A DNA stretch of 64,000 nucleotides from Prochlorococcus sp. AG-363-C02. Lineage in GTDB: Bacteria > Cyanobacteriota > Cyanobacteriia > PCC-6307 > Cyanobiaceae. Both the position numbers and the translations under genes were made by a program. Below, piece by piece: positions 35,995 through 45,650 of the stretch (positions within the stretch are counted from its first letter, which is position 1; every line of letters begins with the position of its first letter). The stretch covers positions 78,836 through 142,835 of the forward strand of contig QCFH01000001.1 of NCBI GenBank assembly GCA_003278345.1, in the 5' to 3' direction. Below the pieces are notes generated by a model that had not been told where the DNA came from, did no database searches, and worked only from the letters and a program-made list of their open reading frames with translations.

Positions 35995-37808
35995 TGCATC
36001 GTAGATTTTTAAAATTCTACATATTATTAGCAACTAGTTCACTAGCCATAGGTTCACTCACGGCTTTTACAGAGAGATTTATAATTAAGTCAATCGATTC
36101 TCAATTACCATCTACAAGCAGAGTCAATATATTTAGTCGTCCCGGAACTATTGAATTACTTTCCTCGCAAGGCAAAATCATTCAAAAGCTAGGGCCTTTG
36201 ACACGTGAGAAAATTAAACCGAATAAGATGCCTGAGGTCATAAAGAAAGCATTTATAGCTGCTGAAGATAGACGTTTTTATAAGCATAATGGGGTCGATT
36301 TCTGGAGCATAGGCCGAGCAACACTTACTAATTTAAAAGAAAGATCTATTGTCGAAGGTGGCAGCACTATCACACAACAGTTGGCAAGGATAATTTTCCT
36401 AAGCCAAGATAGAACCCTAAAGCGAAAGCTCAATGAAATTGCACTTGCTTTTAAACTTGAAAGAAACTTATCAAAAGAAGAGATTATTGGACAATATTTA
36501 AATAATGTATATTTAGGTTCAAATGCATACGGCATTGCAGATGCAGCATGGATATATTTCAATAAAACACCTGATCAACTCAACCTTGAAGAAGCTGCTC
36601 TAATAGCAGGGTTGGCACCTGCTCCATCACTATATTCTCCACTTGTCAATTCAGATTTAGCACTTAAGCGCAGAGCAATAGTTCTTCAGAAAATGCGGCT
36701 CGAGAATTTCATCTCTGATTCGGAGCTGTCCACTGCTCTTAAACAACCTTTAAATCTTAAGCCTGCTACTCCAAAATATTTGTTAAGTGAAGCTCCTTTT
36801 TTTACAACTTTTATTGAACAAGAACTACCTAATTTACTCTCAAAAGAACAACTAGAGATAGGTGGTTTAAAAGTTTACACAAGTCTAAATCTTGAGTGGC
36901 AATTAAAAGCGAGAGAGGTAATTGAAAGTAAAATCCCTCTAGATGTAGAGGCAGCCATAGTATCAATTGAACCTAGTAGCGGACTCATTAGAGTACTTGT
37001 AGGAGGAAAAGATTTTAATAAAAATCAATTCAATAGAGCAACACAAGCACTACGTTCTCCAGGGTCTACTTTTAAAATATTTACTTATATTGCAGCAATT
37101 GAGAATGGTTATAAGCCGGACGACATTCTTTTTGATACCCCAAGGTGCTGGTATGGATATTGTCCTAAAAACTTTGGTGACAGGTACTATGGGGAAGTTT
37201 CAATTGCAAATGCATTTACAGATTCCTTAAATACAGTTGCAGTTGATTTATTAGCTAAAGTAGGTTTTGAGAAAGTAATCTCTACTGCGAATAGACTTGG
37301 AATAGGAGAAGCTAAACAGCTGGGTTATTTTTTCCCATTAGCACTTGGAGCCTATGAAGAAACTGTTCTGAACATGACCGCAGCCTATGCAGGCATTGCT
37401 AATCGAGGAGTATATATTAGGCCATCTGCTATTGAAAAAATAGAAGGACCGGATGAAGAGATTATATGGAGTCATACAAGAGGTGATAAAGATCAACTTA
37501 GAGCCGTATCAATTGAAGCTGCCGATACTATTAACTGGATGCTTAGGAAAGTAGTAACTGAAGGGTCAGGAAGAGCTGCTTTACTTAACAACCGACAAGT
37601 CGCAGGTAAGACAGGAACTTCAGAAGGTAATAGAGATCTTTGGTTTATTGGTTCCATACCGCAACTAACTACAAGTGTTTGGATTGGTAAGGATGACAAC
37701 TCCAAGGTCAAAGGAAGCAGTGGTGATGCTGCATTTGCATGGAAGCAATTTATTTTAAAAATAAATAACGATTTAGAAGTAATAAATTTCCCAAAGAGAG
37801 ACTCATAA
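35994..37808 (+). CDS. class A penicillin-binding protein (glycosyltransferase/transpeptidase)
   Basis: 604 residues. One N-terminal membrane anchor, a GT51 domain with AFIAAEDRRFYKHNGVDFWSIGRA, EGGSTITQQLAR and RKLNEIALAFKLE, then a transpeptidase domain with SPGSTFKIF (SxxK serine), SLN and KTGTSEGNRDLWFIG. It polymerises lipid II and cross-links peptides outside the cytoplasmic membrane. It is a PBP1A-like short form. GTG start at 35994 shares a base with the chlG stop, so it would be translated by re-initiation. Convergent with rsmB. Confidence 0.93.
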   Translation: MHRRFLKFYILLATSSLAIGSLTAFTERFIIKSIDSQLPSTSRVNIFSRPGTIELLSSQGKIIQKLGPLTREKIKPNKMPEVIKKAFIAAEDRRFYKHNGVDFWSIGRATLTNLKERSIVEGGSTITQQLARIIFLSQDRTLKRKLNEIALAFKLERNLSKEEIIGQYLNNVYLGSNAYGIADAAWIYFNKTPDQLNLEEAALIAGLAPAPSLYSPLVNSDLALKRRAIVLQKMRLENFISDSELSTALKQPLNLKPATPKYLLSEAPFFTTFIEQELPNLLSKEQLEIGGLKVYTSLNLEWQLKAREVIESKIPLDVEAAIVSIEPSSGLIRVLVGGKDFNKNQFNRATQALRSPGSTFKIFTYIAAIENGYKPDDILFDTPRCWYGYCPKNFGDRYYGEVSIANAFTDSLNTVAVDLLAKVGFEKVISTANRLGIGEAKQLGYFFPLALGAYEETVLNMTAAYAGIANRGVYIRPSAIEKIEGPDEEIIWSHTRGDKDQLRAVSIEAADTINWMLRKVVTEGSGRAALLNNRQVAGKTGTSEGNRDLWFIGSIPQLTTSVWIGKDDNSKVKGSSGDAAFAWKQFILKINNDLEVINFPKRDS

Positions 37809-37830
37809 CAAATATTGCTTAAAAAAATCT

Positions 37831-39135
37831 CTACCCAACAAGTTCCATGATGGCAGCATAAAAACCATCTCCTCCTTTCTCTATACTGGGCCATATCTGT
37901 GTTTGATCTTTGAGTCTAAACTCATCATGACAAGAAATGAACCTTTTAATTTGTCTACAATTTTCCTCAGGATTAATCGTACAAGTTGAATAAACAATCC
38001 TTCCTCCTGTCTTTAATGCTGGAAGAATACCTTCCAATAATTGCACTTGAAGTTTCACTAATTCATTGATTTTTGTAGGTGAGACCCTCCATCTTAAATC
38101 GGGGTTTCTAGCTAAAGTACCTAATCCCGAGCAAGGAGCGTCTAATAAAATCCGATCAAAATAGCCTTTCCAATGAGGCATTTTTTTGAGAAGAGCTGTA
38201 GAGTCAGCATGTAAAAACTTAATAGACTCTAATCCAAGACGAGAAGCATTTTTCTTAGTTCTTTGTAGCCGTTTAGATGAATAGTCTACAGCCCATATCT
38301 CACCCCGATCAGACATTATCTCAGCTAAATGAGTTGTTTTACCTCCTGGAGCCGCACAAGCGTCAAGGATTAATTCCCCAGGGTTTGCTTTCATTAAAGG
38401 TGCAACCCATTGCGCCGAACGGTCTTGTACAGACCAATCTCCTTCTTTATATCCAGGCCATTGTCGTAAATCTCCTGATCCAGAGACAATATTCAAACCA
38501 AAAGGACAGCTATCGATAACACTGCTCTCTATCCCAAACTGCAAAAGTCTTTCTTGAACATTAATGACATTTGTACGTTTACGGTTTACCCTCAAATCTA
38601 TTGAAGGCACACAATTAAAAGCTTTTGCTAATTGTTCAACCTTTTCCTCTCCTCTCCATAAGATCAACTCTTTTGCCAGCCAATTAGGAAGAGAGTAATG
38701 ACAAGCTAAAGAATCAGCATTATTTTTTGGATAGAAAAACTTTTCTTCAGCATTATGAGCTCTAATTGCTTTTCTTAAAACAGCATTAATTACAGGGGCG
38801 AGACGTTCTAACTTTTTTTTCTTTGCCAATTCTACACTTGTATTGACTGCTGCTGAAACAGGAATCCTGTCCATAAAGAATATTTGATATAAACCTATGT
38901 GAAACAACCAGCGCAGTAAAGGTGGTTGCTTTAACGCAGATATTTTTGCCAAGTAATCAATCCAGCAATCTAAAAACTTTCGTTGCCGTATTGCACCATA
39001 TGCTAATTCCGTAGCAAGTGCTTTATCGATAGCACTCAAATTATATTTTTGAAAAACACGTTCAATTGCAACTTCACAATATGCACCACTTCCCACAGCA
39101 AGGAGAATATCCCATGCTGCAAATCGCGATTGCAA
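37831..39135 (-). CDS. rsmB: 16S rRNA (cytosine(967)-C(5))-methyltransferase
   Basis: 434 residues. N-terminal NusB-like RNA-binding helices (ALATELAYGAIRQRKFLDCWID) and a C-terminal SAM methyltransferase: LILDACAAPGGKTTHLAEIM (SAM), DRILLDAPCSGLGTLARNPDLRW (first catalytic cysteine) and RIVYSTCTINPEEN (nucleophile cysteine). The fusion and length are typical for RsmB. Acts on the small-subunit rRNA. Divergent from trmH over a 362-base gap. Confidence 0.94.
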   Translation of the reverse strand: MQSRFAAWDILLAVGSGAYCEVAIERVFQKYNLSAIDKALATELAYGAIRQRKFLDCWIDYLAKISALKQPPLLRWLFHIGLYQIFFMDRIPVSAAVNTSVELAKKKKLERLAPVINAVLRKAIRAHNAEEKFFYPKNNADSLACHYSLPNWLAKELILWRGEEKVEQLAKAFNCVPSIDLRVNRKRTNVINVQERLLQFGIESSVIDSCPFGLNIVSGSGDLRQWPGYKEGDWSVQDRSAQWVAPLMKANPGELILDACAAPGGKTTHLAEIMSDRGEIWAVDYSSKRLQRTKKNASRLGLESIKFLHADSTALLKKMPHWKGYFDRILLDAPCSGLGTLARNPDLRWRVSPTKINELVKLQVQLLEGILPALKTGGRIVYSTCTINPEENCRQIKRFISCHDEFRLKDQTQIWPSIEKGGDGFYAAIMELVG

Positions 39136-39497
39136 TCCTTCTTTATAGTTTTTTTCAGAAACGATTATTTTACTCCTTCCATTTTAATAATTTATAAAAT
39201 TCATATTAAAGCAACTATTCTTCAAAAATTAATTAAAGATAATTTTTAACAAGTTATTTCTTTATCAAACTATAAAATTCAAAAATATCCTAACTTGTAG
39301 TTAATACTTTGAAAATTCTAATTAGAGCAATTTCCCTATCCTTCATTACATATGAAACCCAATAATGAAACTCTTTAAAAGATATTCATTTTAGCCCAAG
39401 CCTTTTAGATAAATGCATTCATAAGTCAATTAAGACAAGCAAATATCTATAAATTTACAAGGTTAAGGTACAAGTCAACCATTCTTATTTTAATCTA
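39136..39497. other. intergenic region, rsmB/trmH, 362 bp
   Basis: Very AT-rich region between divergent genes. I see a 10-bp palindrome TCTAATTAGA (39317-39326), an imperfect dyad GGTT...AACC at 39461-39480 just before trmH, and -10-like TATTTTAAT near 39486. No tRNA, ORF with support or strong hairpin is seen. It probably holds both promoters and perhaps a decayed gene. Confidence 0.5.
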
Positions 39498-40187
39498 ATG
39501 CCTCTTTTATCACGTAGGTTTGAACGGATAAAGTCTGTGCTCAATCGTCGAATGTCTAATCTGACAATTCTCATAGAAGAAGTCGAAAAACCTCATAACC
39601 TATCAGCAATTCTGAGAACTTGTGATGCTGTCGGCGTATTGGAAGCACATGCGATTTTTAAGCAAGGTACAATACCTACATTTAATAGTACAGCTCAAGG
39701 AAGTCAAAAGTGGGTCAATCTTAGAAAGCATGAAAATATTGAGATGGCAATAAAATTTTTAAAGAAGAAAGGGTTCAAGTTATATGGTACCAGTTTAAAT
39801 ACAAATGCAAAAGACTATCGTCTACTTGATTATAGCCAGTCTACAGCATTTTTAATGGGAGCAGAAAAATGGGGTTTAAGTGACTCCGCACTAAAATTAG
39901 TAGATGAATCTATCTTTATACCTATGAGAGGGATGGTTCAGTCTCTAAATGTATCAGTTGCATCAGCAACACTTCTATTCGAAGCGTTAAGACAAAGGGA
40001 ATCCCATGGTATGGTTCCCAATTCAGGAGAAGGTGTAAATGAAACACTTTATGATCAAACCTTATTCGAATGGTCATACCCTGAAGTAGCAAAATGGTGC
40101 AGATCGCAAGGGCGTCACTATCCTAAACTGGGATCAAACGGAGTTATTCTAGAGAGCCTTCCAAGAACAGAAAAGTTTAGATGCTAA
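39498..40187 (+). CDS. trmH: tRNA (guanosine(18)-2'-O)-methyltransferase
   Basis: 229-residue SPOUT methyltransferase. Motif 1 is NLTILIEEVEKPHNLSAILRTCDAVGV, motif 2 AFLMGAEKWGLSD and motif 3 IPMRGMVQSLNVSVASATLLFEALRQRE, which forms the knotted SAM site. The C-terminal tail (EWSYPEVAKWCRSQGRHYPKL) matches TrmH more than RlmB. Methylates G18 in the tRNA D-loop. Stand-alone gene, convergent with the permease at 40224. Confidence 0.92.
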   Translation: MPLLSRRFERIKSVLNRRMSNLTILIEEVEKPHNLSAILRTCDAVGVLEAHAIFKQGTIPTFNSTAQGSQKWVNLRKHENIEMAIKFLKKKGFKLYGTSLNTNAKDYRLLDYSQSTAFLMGAEKWGLSDSALKLVDESIFIPMRGMVQSLNVSVASATLLFEALRQRESHGMVPNSGEGVNETLYDQTLFEWSYPEVAKWCRSQGRHYPKLGSNGVILESLPRTEKFRC

Positions 40188-40223
40188 ATAATATATTCAA
40201 ATCGTACTTACTTTAAATGGCTG

Positions 40224-41093
40224 TTAATTGTCAATAACTTCATTCCCATTCAGCAAGTCCTCAAGAGCCTCTCCTATTAGAGAAAGGGAAAGAACTAAGC
40301 CAAACATTGCAATTCCTGGGTATAAAGCTGTCCACCAAATACCTATCGGCACTGCATCTAATGCCATATTTAAATCGCTACCCCATTCTGGAATAGTTTC
40401 TGGCAAGCCAAGGCCGAGGAAGCCAAGCCCTCCTAATACCAAAACAGCATCAGCAGCATTTAAAGTTAAAAGAACTGGTATAGATGTGATTACATTTTTC
40501 AACAGATATCTTCTCATTATCCATAAAGGACCTGCCCCTATAGCCCTTGCTGCTTCTATATAGAGCTCTGTTTTTACCTGAGCAGTCTGATTGCGAACAA
40601 CCCTAAAATATTGAGGAATATATACCACGCACAAAGCAATAGATGCATTGACAACTCCTCGGCCAAGAAGAAAAGCTATTACTACTGACAAAAGCAAAAC
40701 AGGAACTGTATACAAAGTATCCATTAGTAACACCATCAGCCTGTCAATTGCTCCACCTAAATAGCCGCTAATAATCCCCAAAGGAATACCAACAATCACA
40801 GCAAATCCAACCGCCAAGAATACTACTTGCAAGGCTACACTTGTTCCTTGCAAAGTCCTGACACATACGTCTCTTCCGAGTCGATCAGTCCCACACCAGT
40901 GATCAAAAGATGGTGAAGAGTACATAGGACTATCAAGCCCCAACTTTCCATCAGGCACAATATCCAAACCAATTAACATTGGTGTTAATAACGCAGCAAT
41001 TAAGTAAATCCCTAATAAAAGAATTCCCCATACTGCCATTTTGTTCGAAAGTTTTTTTGTACTTTGATGCTTCCAAAAAGAAAGATACTTCAA
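40224..41093 (-). CDS. ABC transporter permease, DppC/OppC family
   Basis: 289 residues. Six membrane segments, the N-terminal OppC-type segment, the signature DSPMYSSPSFDHWCGTDRLGRDVCVRTLQGTSVALQVVFLAV and the EAA loop YIEAARAIGAGPLWIMRRYLLKNVITSIPVLLTL. Relatives import peptides, nickel or similar solutes with a partner DppB permease, two ATPases and a binding protein; none is adjacent here. Picocyanobacteria often scatter these genes, so the system may still be complete elsewhere in the chromosome. Confidence 0.9.
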   Translation of the reverse strand: MKYLSFWKHQSTKKLSNKMAVWGILLLGIYLIAALLTPMLIGLDIVPDGKLGLDSPMYSSPSFDHWCGTDRLGRDVCVRTLQGTSVALQVVFLAVGFAVIVGIPLGIISGYLGGAIDRLMVLLMDTLYTVPVLLLSVVIAFLLGRGVVNASIALCVVYIPQYFRVVRNQTAQVKTELYIEAARAIGAGPLWIMRRYLLKNVITSIPVLLTLNAADAVLVLGGLGFLGLGLPETIPEWGSDLNMALDAVPIGIWWTALYPGIAMFGLVLSLSLIGEALEDLLNGNEVIDN

Positions 41094-41159
41094 GTAACCA
41101 AATCATCTATGAGAATCATAATAAAGGGTGGATTTATTATGTAACTAGCGCTTATATAT

Positions 41160-41360
41160 ATGAAATCAAGAAAAATCATGCCTTCCAAAGATCAAGGTCT
41201 AACTGTTGGAGAACTAACTATAGCTATAGGGATCTTAATAATAGCTGGGCTTATATTGTCAAATATAAATAAGGATGAAAGGTATGATCAAAGCTTAAGC
41301 ATACAAAACAACGAAATTTATTTAAATCAGACCCCCAGTGAATCTTTTTTGAATTTGTAA
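41160..41360 (+). CDS. minimal prepilin-like protein (up to 66 aa)
   Basis: A 66-codon ORF from 41160; the ATG at 41178 (MPSKDQG...) is an alternative start. The sequence KDQG-LTVGELTIAIGILIIAGLILSNI reads as a type IV prepilin N-terminus: short basic leader, glycine at -1, then L-T-x-x-E with glutamate at +5 and a following hydrophobic helix. After the helix only about 35 polar residues remain, so there is no globular head. It is either a minor-pilin or pseudopilin relic or a minimal pilin-like protein. Nothing else of a pilus system is nearby. Confidence 0.6.
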   Translation: MKSRKIMPSKDQGLTVGELTIAIGILIIAGLILSNINKDERYDQSLSIQNNEIYLNQTPSESFLNL

Positions 41361-41402
41361 AAAATCAACCCCTTTGAAAAAAAATTAACCTTAGTTAAAA
41401 TA

Positions 41403-43211
41403 CTAATTATTTAATTTTAGGACTGCCATAAATGCCTCCTGAGGCACATCTACTTTGCCCATTGATTTCATTCTTTTCTTACCTTTTGCTTGCTTTTTAA
41501 GTAATTTTTTCTTGCGCGAAATATCGCCACCATAACATTTTGCAAGAACATCTTTTCTTAAGGCGCTTATGCTTTCACTGGCGATAACTCTGCTTCCAAT
41601 TGAAGCCTGTAATGGTATCTTAAATTGTTGTTTAGGAATAAGTTCTTTTAATTTTTCAACCAAACCTCTACCCACTCCATACGCTTTTTCCCTATGAACA
41701 ATAGTAGTTAGAGGATCTGCTCTTTCAGAATTGATTAAAACGTCTAAACGAACTAAATCGTTTTTCCTATATCCAATCAAATGATATTCCATTGATGCAT
41801 ATCCCTTTGTTCTACTTTTCATCTGGTCAAAGAAATCGGTAACAACCTCTGCCAATGGAATTTCATAGACTAAAGTTACACGGTCAGTAGTAATAAATTT
41901 CATATCTACAAAATCTCCTCGTCGATCCTGACATAAGCCCATTAATGTTCCGTTGTAATCATTAGGCGCATAAATCTCAATTCGAACATATGGCTCTTCT
42001 ATAGATTCACGCTTCTGTGGGTCAGGTAAAGTCGCTGGGTTATCAACCAAAACAACTTCTCCGTCAAGCATATTTACTTGATAAATTACCGATGGAGCTG
42101 TAACTATTAAATCCAGATCATATTCTCGTTCTAATCTTTCTTGAACTATCTCCATATGAAGCAAGCCTAAAAAGCCACAACGAAAGCCAAATCCCATTGC
42201 ACTGCTAGTTTCTGGTTCATATTTCAATGCAGCATCTGAGAGCTGAAGCTTATCCAAAGCTTCCCTTAAATCTGGATACTGATCTGCGTCTGTAGGGAAA
42301 AGTCCACAAAATACCATTGGTTTTGCTTCTGTATATCCTGGCAAAGGCTCGTTAGCAGGATCATTCAAAAGTGTAATTGTGTCCCCTACTCGCGCATCTG
42401 CAACTGCTTTAATTGATGCTGCCAAGTAACCAACTTCACCAGCATGCAACTCTTGTACTTTAGTTTGATCTGGTGCCATAACACCAATCTCGTCAAGTTC
42501 ATAGCTCTGTTTACTAGCCATTAAGAGAACTTTGTCTCTTGATGAAATACTTCCTGCCATAACACGGAAATAAACTATTACGCCTCTGTAAGAATCGTAA
42601 TAAGAATCAAAAATAAGTGCCCTAGTAGGTTCTTTTAACAAATCAATTGGAGGAGGTATGCGTTCAACTACAGACTGAAGAATTGCTGAAACACCGATTC
42701 CTGTTTTTGCAGAACATGCAATTGCATTAGATGTATCTAGTCCAATAATTGCTTCAATTTCCTGTTTTATTCTTTCTGGGTCAGATCCAGGTAAATCTAC
42801 TTTGTTCAATACTGGAATAATTTCAAGATCATTCTCAAGCGCCAAATAAACGTTTGCTAAAGTTTGAGCCTCAACACCCTGACTTGCATCTACTACTAAC
42901 AAAGCCCCTTCACATGCTTGCAAAGAGCGGCTAACTTCGTAAGAAAAGTCTACATGCCCAGGAGTATCTATTAAATTAAGCACATATTTCTGACCATCAT
43001 TAGCTACATAGTTCATTCTTGCTGCTTGCAACTTTATTGTTATGCCTCTTTCTCGTTCTAGATCCATATTGTCTAAAAACTGCTCCTGCATATCCCTAGA
43101 AGAGACTGTTCCTGTTTCCTGCAAAAGCCTATCTGCCAATGTTGACTTTCCATGATCTATATGAGCAATAATGCAGAAATTGCGTAATCTTGAAATGGGT
43201 ACATTAGTCAT
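41403..43211 (-). CDS. lepA: elongation factor 4 (LepA)
   Basis: 602-residue translational GTPase. P-loop AHIDHGKST at 16-24, [12 protein letters not shown] (switch I), [16 protein letters not shown] (G3) and [11 protein letters not shown] (G4), then domains II, III, V and the LepA-specific C-terminal domain ([61 protein letters not shown] and the basic end [21 protein letters not shown]). Back-translocates or remodels stalled ribosomes. Normal length. Followed downstream (on the minus strand) by the pilin-like region and preceded by mqo. Confidence 0.97.
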   Translation of the reverse strand: MTNVPISRLRNFCIIAHIDHGKSTLADRLLQETGTVSSRDMQEQFLDNMDLERERGITIKLQAARMNYVANDGQKYVLNLIDTPGHVDFSYEVSRSLQACEGALLVVDASQGVEAQTLANVYLALENDLEIIPVLNKVDLPGSDPERIKQEIEAIIGLDTSNAIACSAKTGIGVSAILQSVVERIPPPIDLLKEPTRALIFDSYYDSYRGVIVYFRVMAGSISSRDKVLLMASKQSYELDEIGVMAPDQTKVQELHAGEVGYLAASIKAVADARVGDTITLLNDPANEPLPGYTEAKPMVFCGLFPTDADQYPDLREALDKLQLSDAALKYEPETSSAMGFGFRCGFLGLLHMEIVQERLEREYDLDLIVTAPSVIYQVNMLDGEVVLVDNPATLPDPQKRESIEEPYVRIEIYAPNDYNGTLMGLCQDRRGDFVDMKFITTDRVTLVYEIPLAEVVTDFFDQMKSRTKGYASMEYHLIGYRKNDLVRLDVLINSERADPLTTIVHREKAYGVGRGLVEKLKELIPKQQFKIPLQASIGSRVIASESISALRKDVLAKCYGGDISRKKKLLKKQAKGKKRMKSMGKVDVPQEAFMAVLKLNN

Positions 43212-43295
43212 GTGTAATTAGAAAAGTAAATTTGTTTCGCCAATAATCTGAAAGGAAAGAATTAACACCATATCTAGTAAAAAAAACTGCATAAA

Positions 43296-44789
43296 TCAAC
43301 TACTCAATCTAAGTACAGAATTAGTACGCTGATGTATCTTTTCCAGTAACGCTTTATCAGAATTAATATCAAGTCGGAAGCTAGGTATTAATTGTCTTAA
43401 TCTATTTTGCCAACCATCTGTAGACATTTTTTCACTCCAACACCTCTGAAGAACTTCCAACATAATTGACACCGCAGTACTTGCACCAGGAGATGCCCCC
43501 AACAAAGCTGCCAAAGATCCATCCGAAGATGTCACTACTTCTGTTCCCATCTTAAGTACACCCCCTTGGGATGTCTTTTTAACAATCTGCACTCTTTGAC
43601 CTGCTACTGCCAAAGTCCAATCCTTTGATTTAACGTCGGGGAAAAAGGTTTTCAACGAATGTATTTTGGCATCATGATCTAGTCGAACTTGACCTAAAAG
43701 ATACATAATCAAATCAAAGTTTTTAATACCAGCTTGCAACATAGGTGAAAAATTTAGAGGATTTATAGATCGAAAGAAATCCATGCTAGAGCCATTCTTT
43801 AAAAACTTAGTATTAGCCCCTGCAAACGGTCCAAACAATAAAGATTTTTCACCATCGACCCATCTCGTGTCTAAATGTGGAACTGACATAGGGGGCGCTC
43901 CCAATGCACTTTTCCCATACACCTTTGCATTATGTTGCTGTGTAATACCTGAGTCATTACAAACCAACCATTGACCACTAACTGGGAAGCCTCCATAACT
44001 ATTACCCTCTGGTATCCCTGATTTCTGCAACAAGTTCAATGCTCCTCCACCTGCTCCCAAAAAAAGGAAAGGAGCTTGTACACAATAAGTTTCTTTTTCA
44101 TTAACTAAAGAAAGTCGCCATGAATCTTTATTAGTCTTCTTAATGTCAATAACTTCAGTAGATAATCTCAATTCCACAGCTCCATTATTCATTAATGTAT
44201 TTAAATAAGAAGAAGTTAAGGCACCAAAATCGATATCCGTCCCACGCTTCATACGTGTTGCAGCAACTTTTTCATTAGGGTTTCTCCCATTTATGATTAA
44301 CGGAATCCATTCTTGAAGCTCATCTTTATCTTCACTCCATTCCATACTTTTAAAAGGTCTTGTTGCACGTAAGCGGGTATAACGCTCTCTTAAAAATCCA
44401 ATATCTTCTTCAGAGTAGACAAAACTAATATGAGGCAAAGTATGTAAAAAACTTGAGGGCGATAATCTATCCAATTCTGTTAAAGAAGCCCAAAACTCTA
44501 AGCTAATTTCAAAAGAATGGTTTATATCAAGTGCTTTTTGAATATTAATGTTTCCATCACAGCTAATAGGTGTGTAGTTAAATTCACAATTAGCCGCATG
44601 ACCAGTTCCCGAGTTATTAATTGCGGCACTACTTTCTAAGGCTGGAGCCTCTAACCTTTCAATAATCAAAATTCTTATTTCAGGCTCCAATTCATATAAT
44701 AATGCAGCCAATGTGGAACTCATTATTCCAGCACCAATAAAAACTGCATCAAATTGAGATTCTGAACCTAGAGAATGGGAGAATACCAA
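43296..44789 (-). CDS. mqo: malate:quinone oxidoreductase
   Basis: 497 residues. FAD-binding N-terminus [34 protein letters not shown], then [23 protein letters not shown] and [22 protein letters not shown], all characteristic of Mqo. It oxidises malate to oxaloacetate at the membrane and passes electrons straight to quinone. In picocyanobacteria it replaces NAD-linked malate dehydrogenase. It lies 84 bases upstream of lepA on the same strand and diverges from the nfu gene. Confidence 0.95.
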   Translation of the reverse strand: MVFSHSLGSESQFDAVFIGAGIMSSTLAALLYELEPEIRILIIERLEAPALESSAAINNSGTGHAANCEFNYTPISCDGNINIQKALDINHSFEISLEFWASLTELDRLSPSSFLHTLPHISFVYSEEDIGFLRERYTRLRATRPFKSMEWSEDKDELQEWIPLIINGRNPNEKVAATRMKRGTDIDFGALTSSYLNTLMNNGAVELRLSTEVIDIKKTNKDSWRLSLVNEKETYCVQAPFLFLGAGGGALNLLQKSGIPEGNSYGGFPVSGQWLVCNDSGITQQHNAKVYGKSALGAPPMSVPHLDTRWVDGEKSLLFGPFAGANTKFLKNGSSMDFFRSINPLNFSPMLQAGIKNFDLIMYLLGQVRLDHDAKIHSLKTFFPDVKSKDWTLAVAGQRVQIVKKTSQGGVLKMGTEVVTSSDGSLAALLGASPGASTAVSIMLEVLQRCWSEKMSTDGWQNRLRQLIPSFRLDINSDKALLEKIHQRTNSVLRLSS

Positions 44790-44853
44790 AACAAAACCAA
44801 ACCTTCCTAATAGAACAGCTAAGCTAAGTGTAATTCAAAATATATCTATCTAT

Positions 44854-45099
44854 ATGGAAAACGAATCAATGGCACTAACTCACGAAAACGTAGAAAAGGT
44901 TTTAGATGAATTAAGACCATTTCTTATGGCAGATGGAGGAAATGTAGAGGTTGTAGAAATTGATGGCCCAACAGTCAAAGTACGCTTACAGGGTGCCTGT
45001 GGAAGCTGCCCAAGTAGCACTATGACTCTAAAAATGGGTATAGAAAGAAAACTTTGTGAAATGATTCCAGAAGTAAGTGAAGTCATTCAAGTACTCTAA
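44854..45099 (+). CDS. NifU-like Fe-S scaffold/carrier protein
   Basis: 81 residues forming only the C-terminal NifU (NFU) domain: [57 protein letters not shown] with the cluster cysteines C49 and C52 (CxxC). A dimer binds one labile 4Fe-4S cluster for delivery, for example to photosystem I proteins, where NfuA is essential in Synechococcus. The second ATG (MALTHENV) may be the true start. Divergent from mqo. Confidence 0.93.
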   Translation: MENESMALTHENVEKVLDELRPFLMADGGNVEVVEIDGPTVKVRLQGACGSCPSSTMTLKMGIERKLCEMIPEVSEVIQVL

Positions 45100-45107
45100 A
45101 AGCAAAC

Positions 45108-45395
45108 CTAAGCATTCGGAAATTCTTTTTTTATTGCCGCCTCAAAATTCAAACAATCTAAAGGGAGGCCTCTATTAATAGAAATGAAAACAGGAGCTAT
45201 TATTCCAACGGTAAATATCAAGCGATAAAGATCTGATGATCCGGATTTTGCAAAATAGGTAAGCAAATAAACGCACACTAAATACAAATGAAAATATAAA
45301 AACCTACTAGGATCATTACCCATCCATCTAATTGCTGATCCTAGAAAAAATAAAAAGGATTTCATCATCCAAAAGTTTCCGTAGATAAAAATCAA
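45108..45395 (-). CDS. small membrane protein, unknown (95 aa)
   Basis: An ORF of 95 codons convergent with the nfu gene, 8 bases apart. The product has two hydrophobic segments (about residues 30-48, RFLYFHLYLVCVYLLTYF, and 57-76, LYRLIFTVGIIAPVFISI) and ends with a polar tail. The start is uncertain: MMKSFLFFLGSAIRW (ATG at 45368 or 45365) looks more natural than the ORF start at 45395. No family recognised. Considered real on the strength of membrane-protein composition and lack of competing ORFs, with modest confidence. Confidence 0.5.
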   Translation of the reverse strand: MIFIYGNFWMMKSFLFFLGSAIRWMGNDPSRFLYFHLYLVCVYLLTYFAKSGSSDLYRLIFTVGIIAPVFISINRGLPLDCLNFEAAIKKEFPNA

Positions 45396-45504
45396 ACACT
45401 AACCTAGATAAATGATCAATGGCCCAGTGTTTACTTTATAAGAATACTTAACCGATGAAGCCTATAGCTTGAAATATTAACTAAATCTAAAAAAATACCT
45501 TTTT

Positions 45505-45518
45505 GTATCAAAGTGAAC
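45505..45518 (+). promoter_or_regulatory. weak NtcA-like site (GTA-N8-AAC) with -10-like element
   Basis: GTATCAAAGTGAAC differs from the NtcA consensus GTA-N8-TAC by one base. A CATAAG -10-like hexamer starts 21 bases after it, the layout of a class II NtcA promoter, and would start transcription near 45551 just before the hairpin and aptamer. Weak evidence. Confidence 0.25.
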
Positions 45519-45548
45519 TCCCTTCGGATGAGCTTCGCATAAGAATGA

Positions 45549-45570
45549 TTTTGTAGCAACCGCTACAAAA
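45549..45570 (+). promoter_or_regulatory. perfect 9-bp palindrome containing NtcA consensus GTA-N8-TAC
   Basis: TTTTGTAGC-AACC-GCTACAAAA is a perfect inverted repeat whose core TGTAGCAACCGCTACA fits the nitrogen regulator NtcA consensus exactly. It abuts the first base of the riboswitch P1 stem. As DNA it could be an NtcA operator; as RNA it would be a 5' hairpin stacked on the aptamer. Confidence 0.55.
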
Positions 45571-45630
45571 CGTTCACCCTGATACCTTCAGGGCGCAGTT
45601 CCAACCAGGGCATGGAACGGGGACCTGGGG
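45571..45630 (+). promoter_or_regulatory. glutamine riboswitch candidate (downstream-peptide / glnA RNA family)
   Basis: Three elements of the glutamine aptamer are visible. P1 pairs CGTTC (45571-45575) with GAACG (45615-45619). P2 pairs CCCTGA (45577-45582) with TCAGGG (45588-45593) around a 5-base loop, followed by the characteristic CGCAGT. A pseudoknot pairs CCAGG (45605-45609), inside the P1 loop, with CCTGG (45624-45628) just 3' of P1. This is the architecture of the downstream-peptide motif, which in marine cyanobacteria precedes very short ORFs. The DUF4278 start codon lies 20 bases after the pseudoknot, so ligand binding could control ribosome access. Confidence 0.75.
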
Positions 45631-45650
45631 AAAACCATAGGACTCTGCAA

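Noticed and set aside
40979-41272. 97-aa plus-strand ORF over the dppC start and pilin-like gene
   Set aside because: Shadow ORF: it overlaps two better genes, has odd composition and no family resemblance.
45612-45650. 13-residue extension of the DUF4278 protein
   Set aside because: These bases form the riboswitch (P1 3' strand and pseudoknot), and the repeat-containing protein begins at MATLTYRG.
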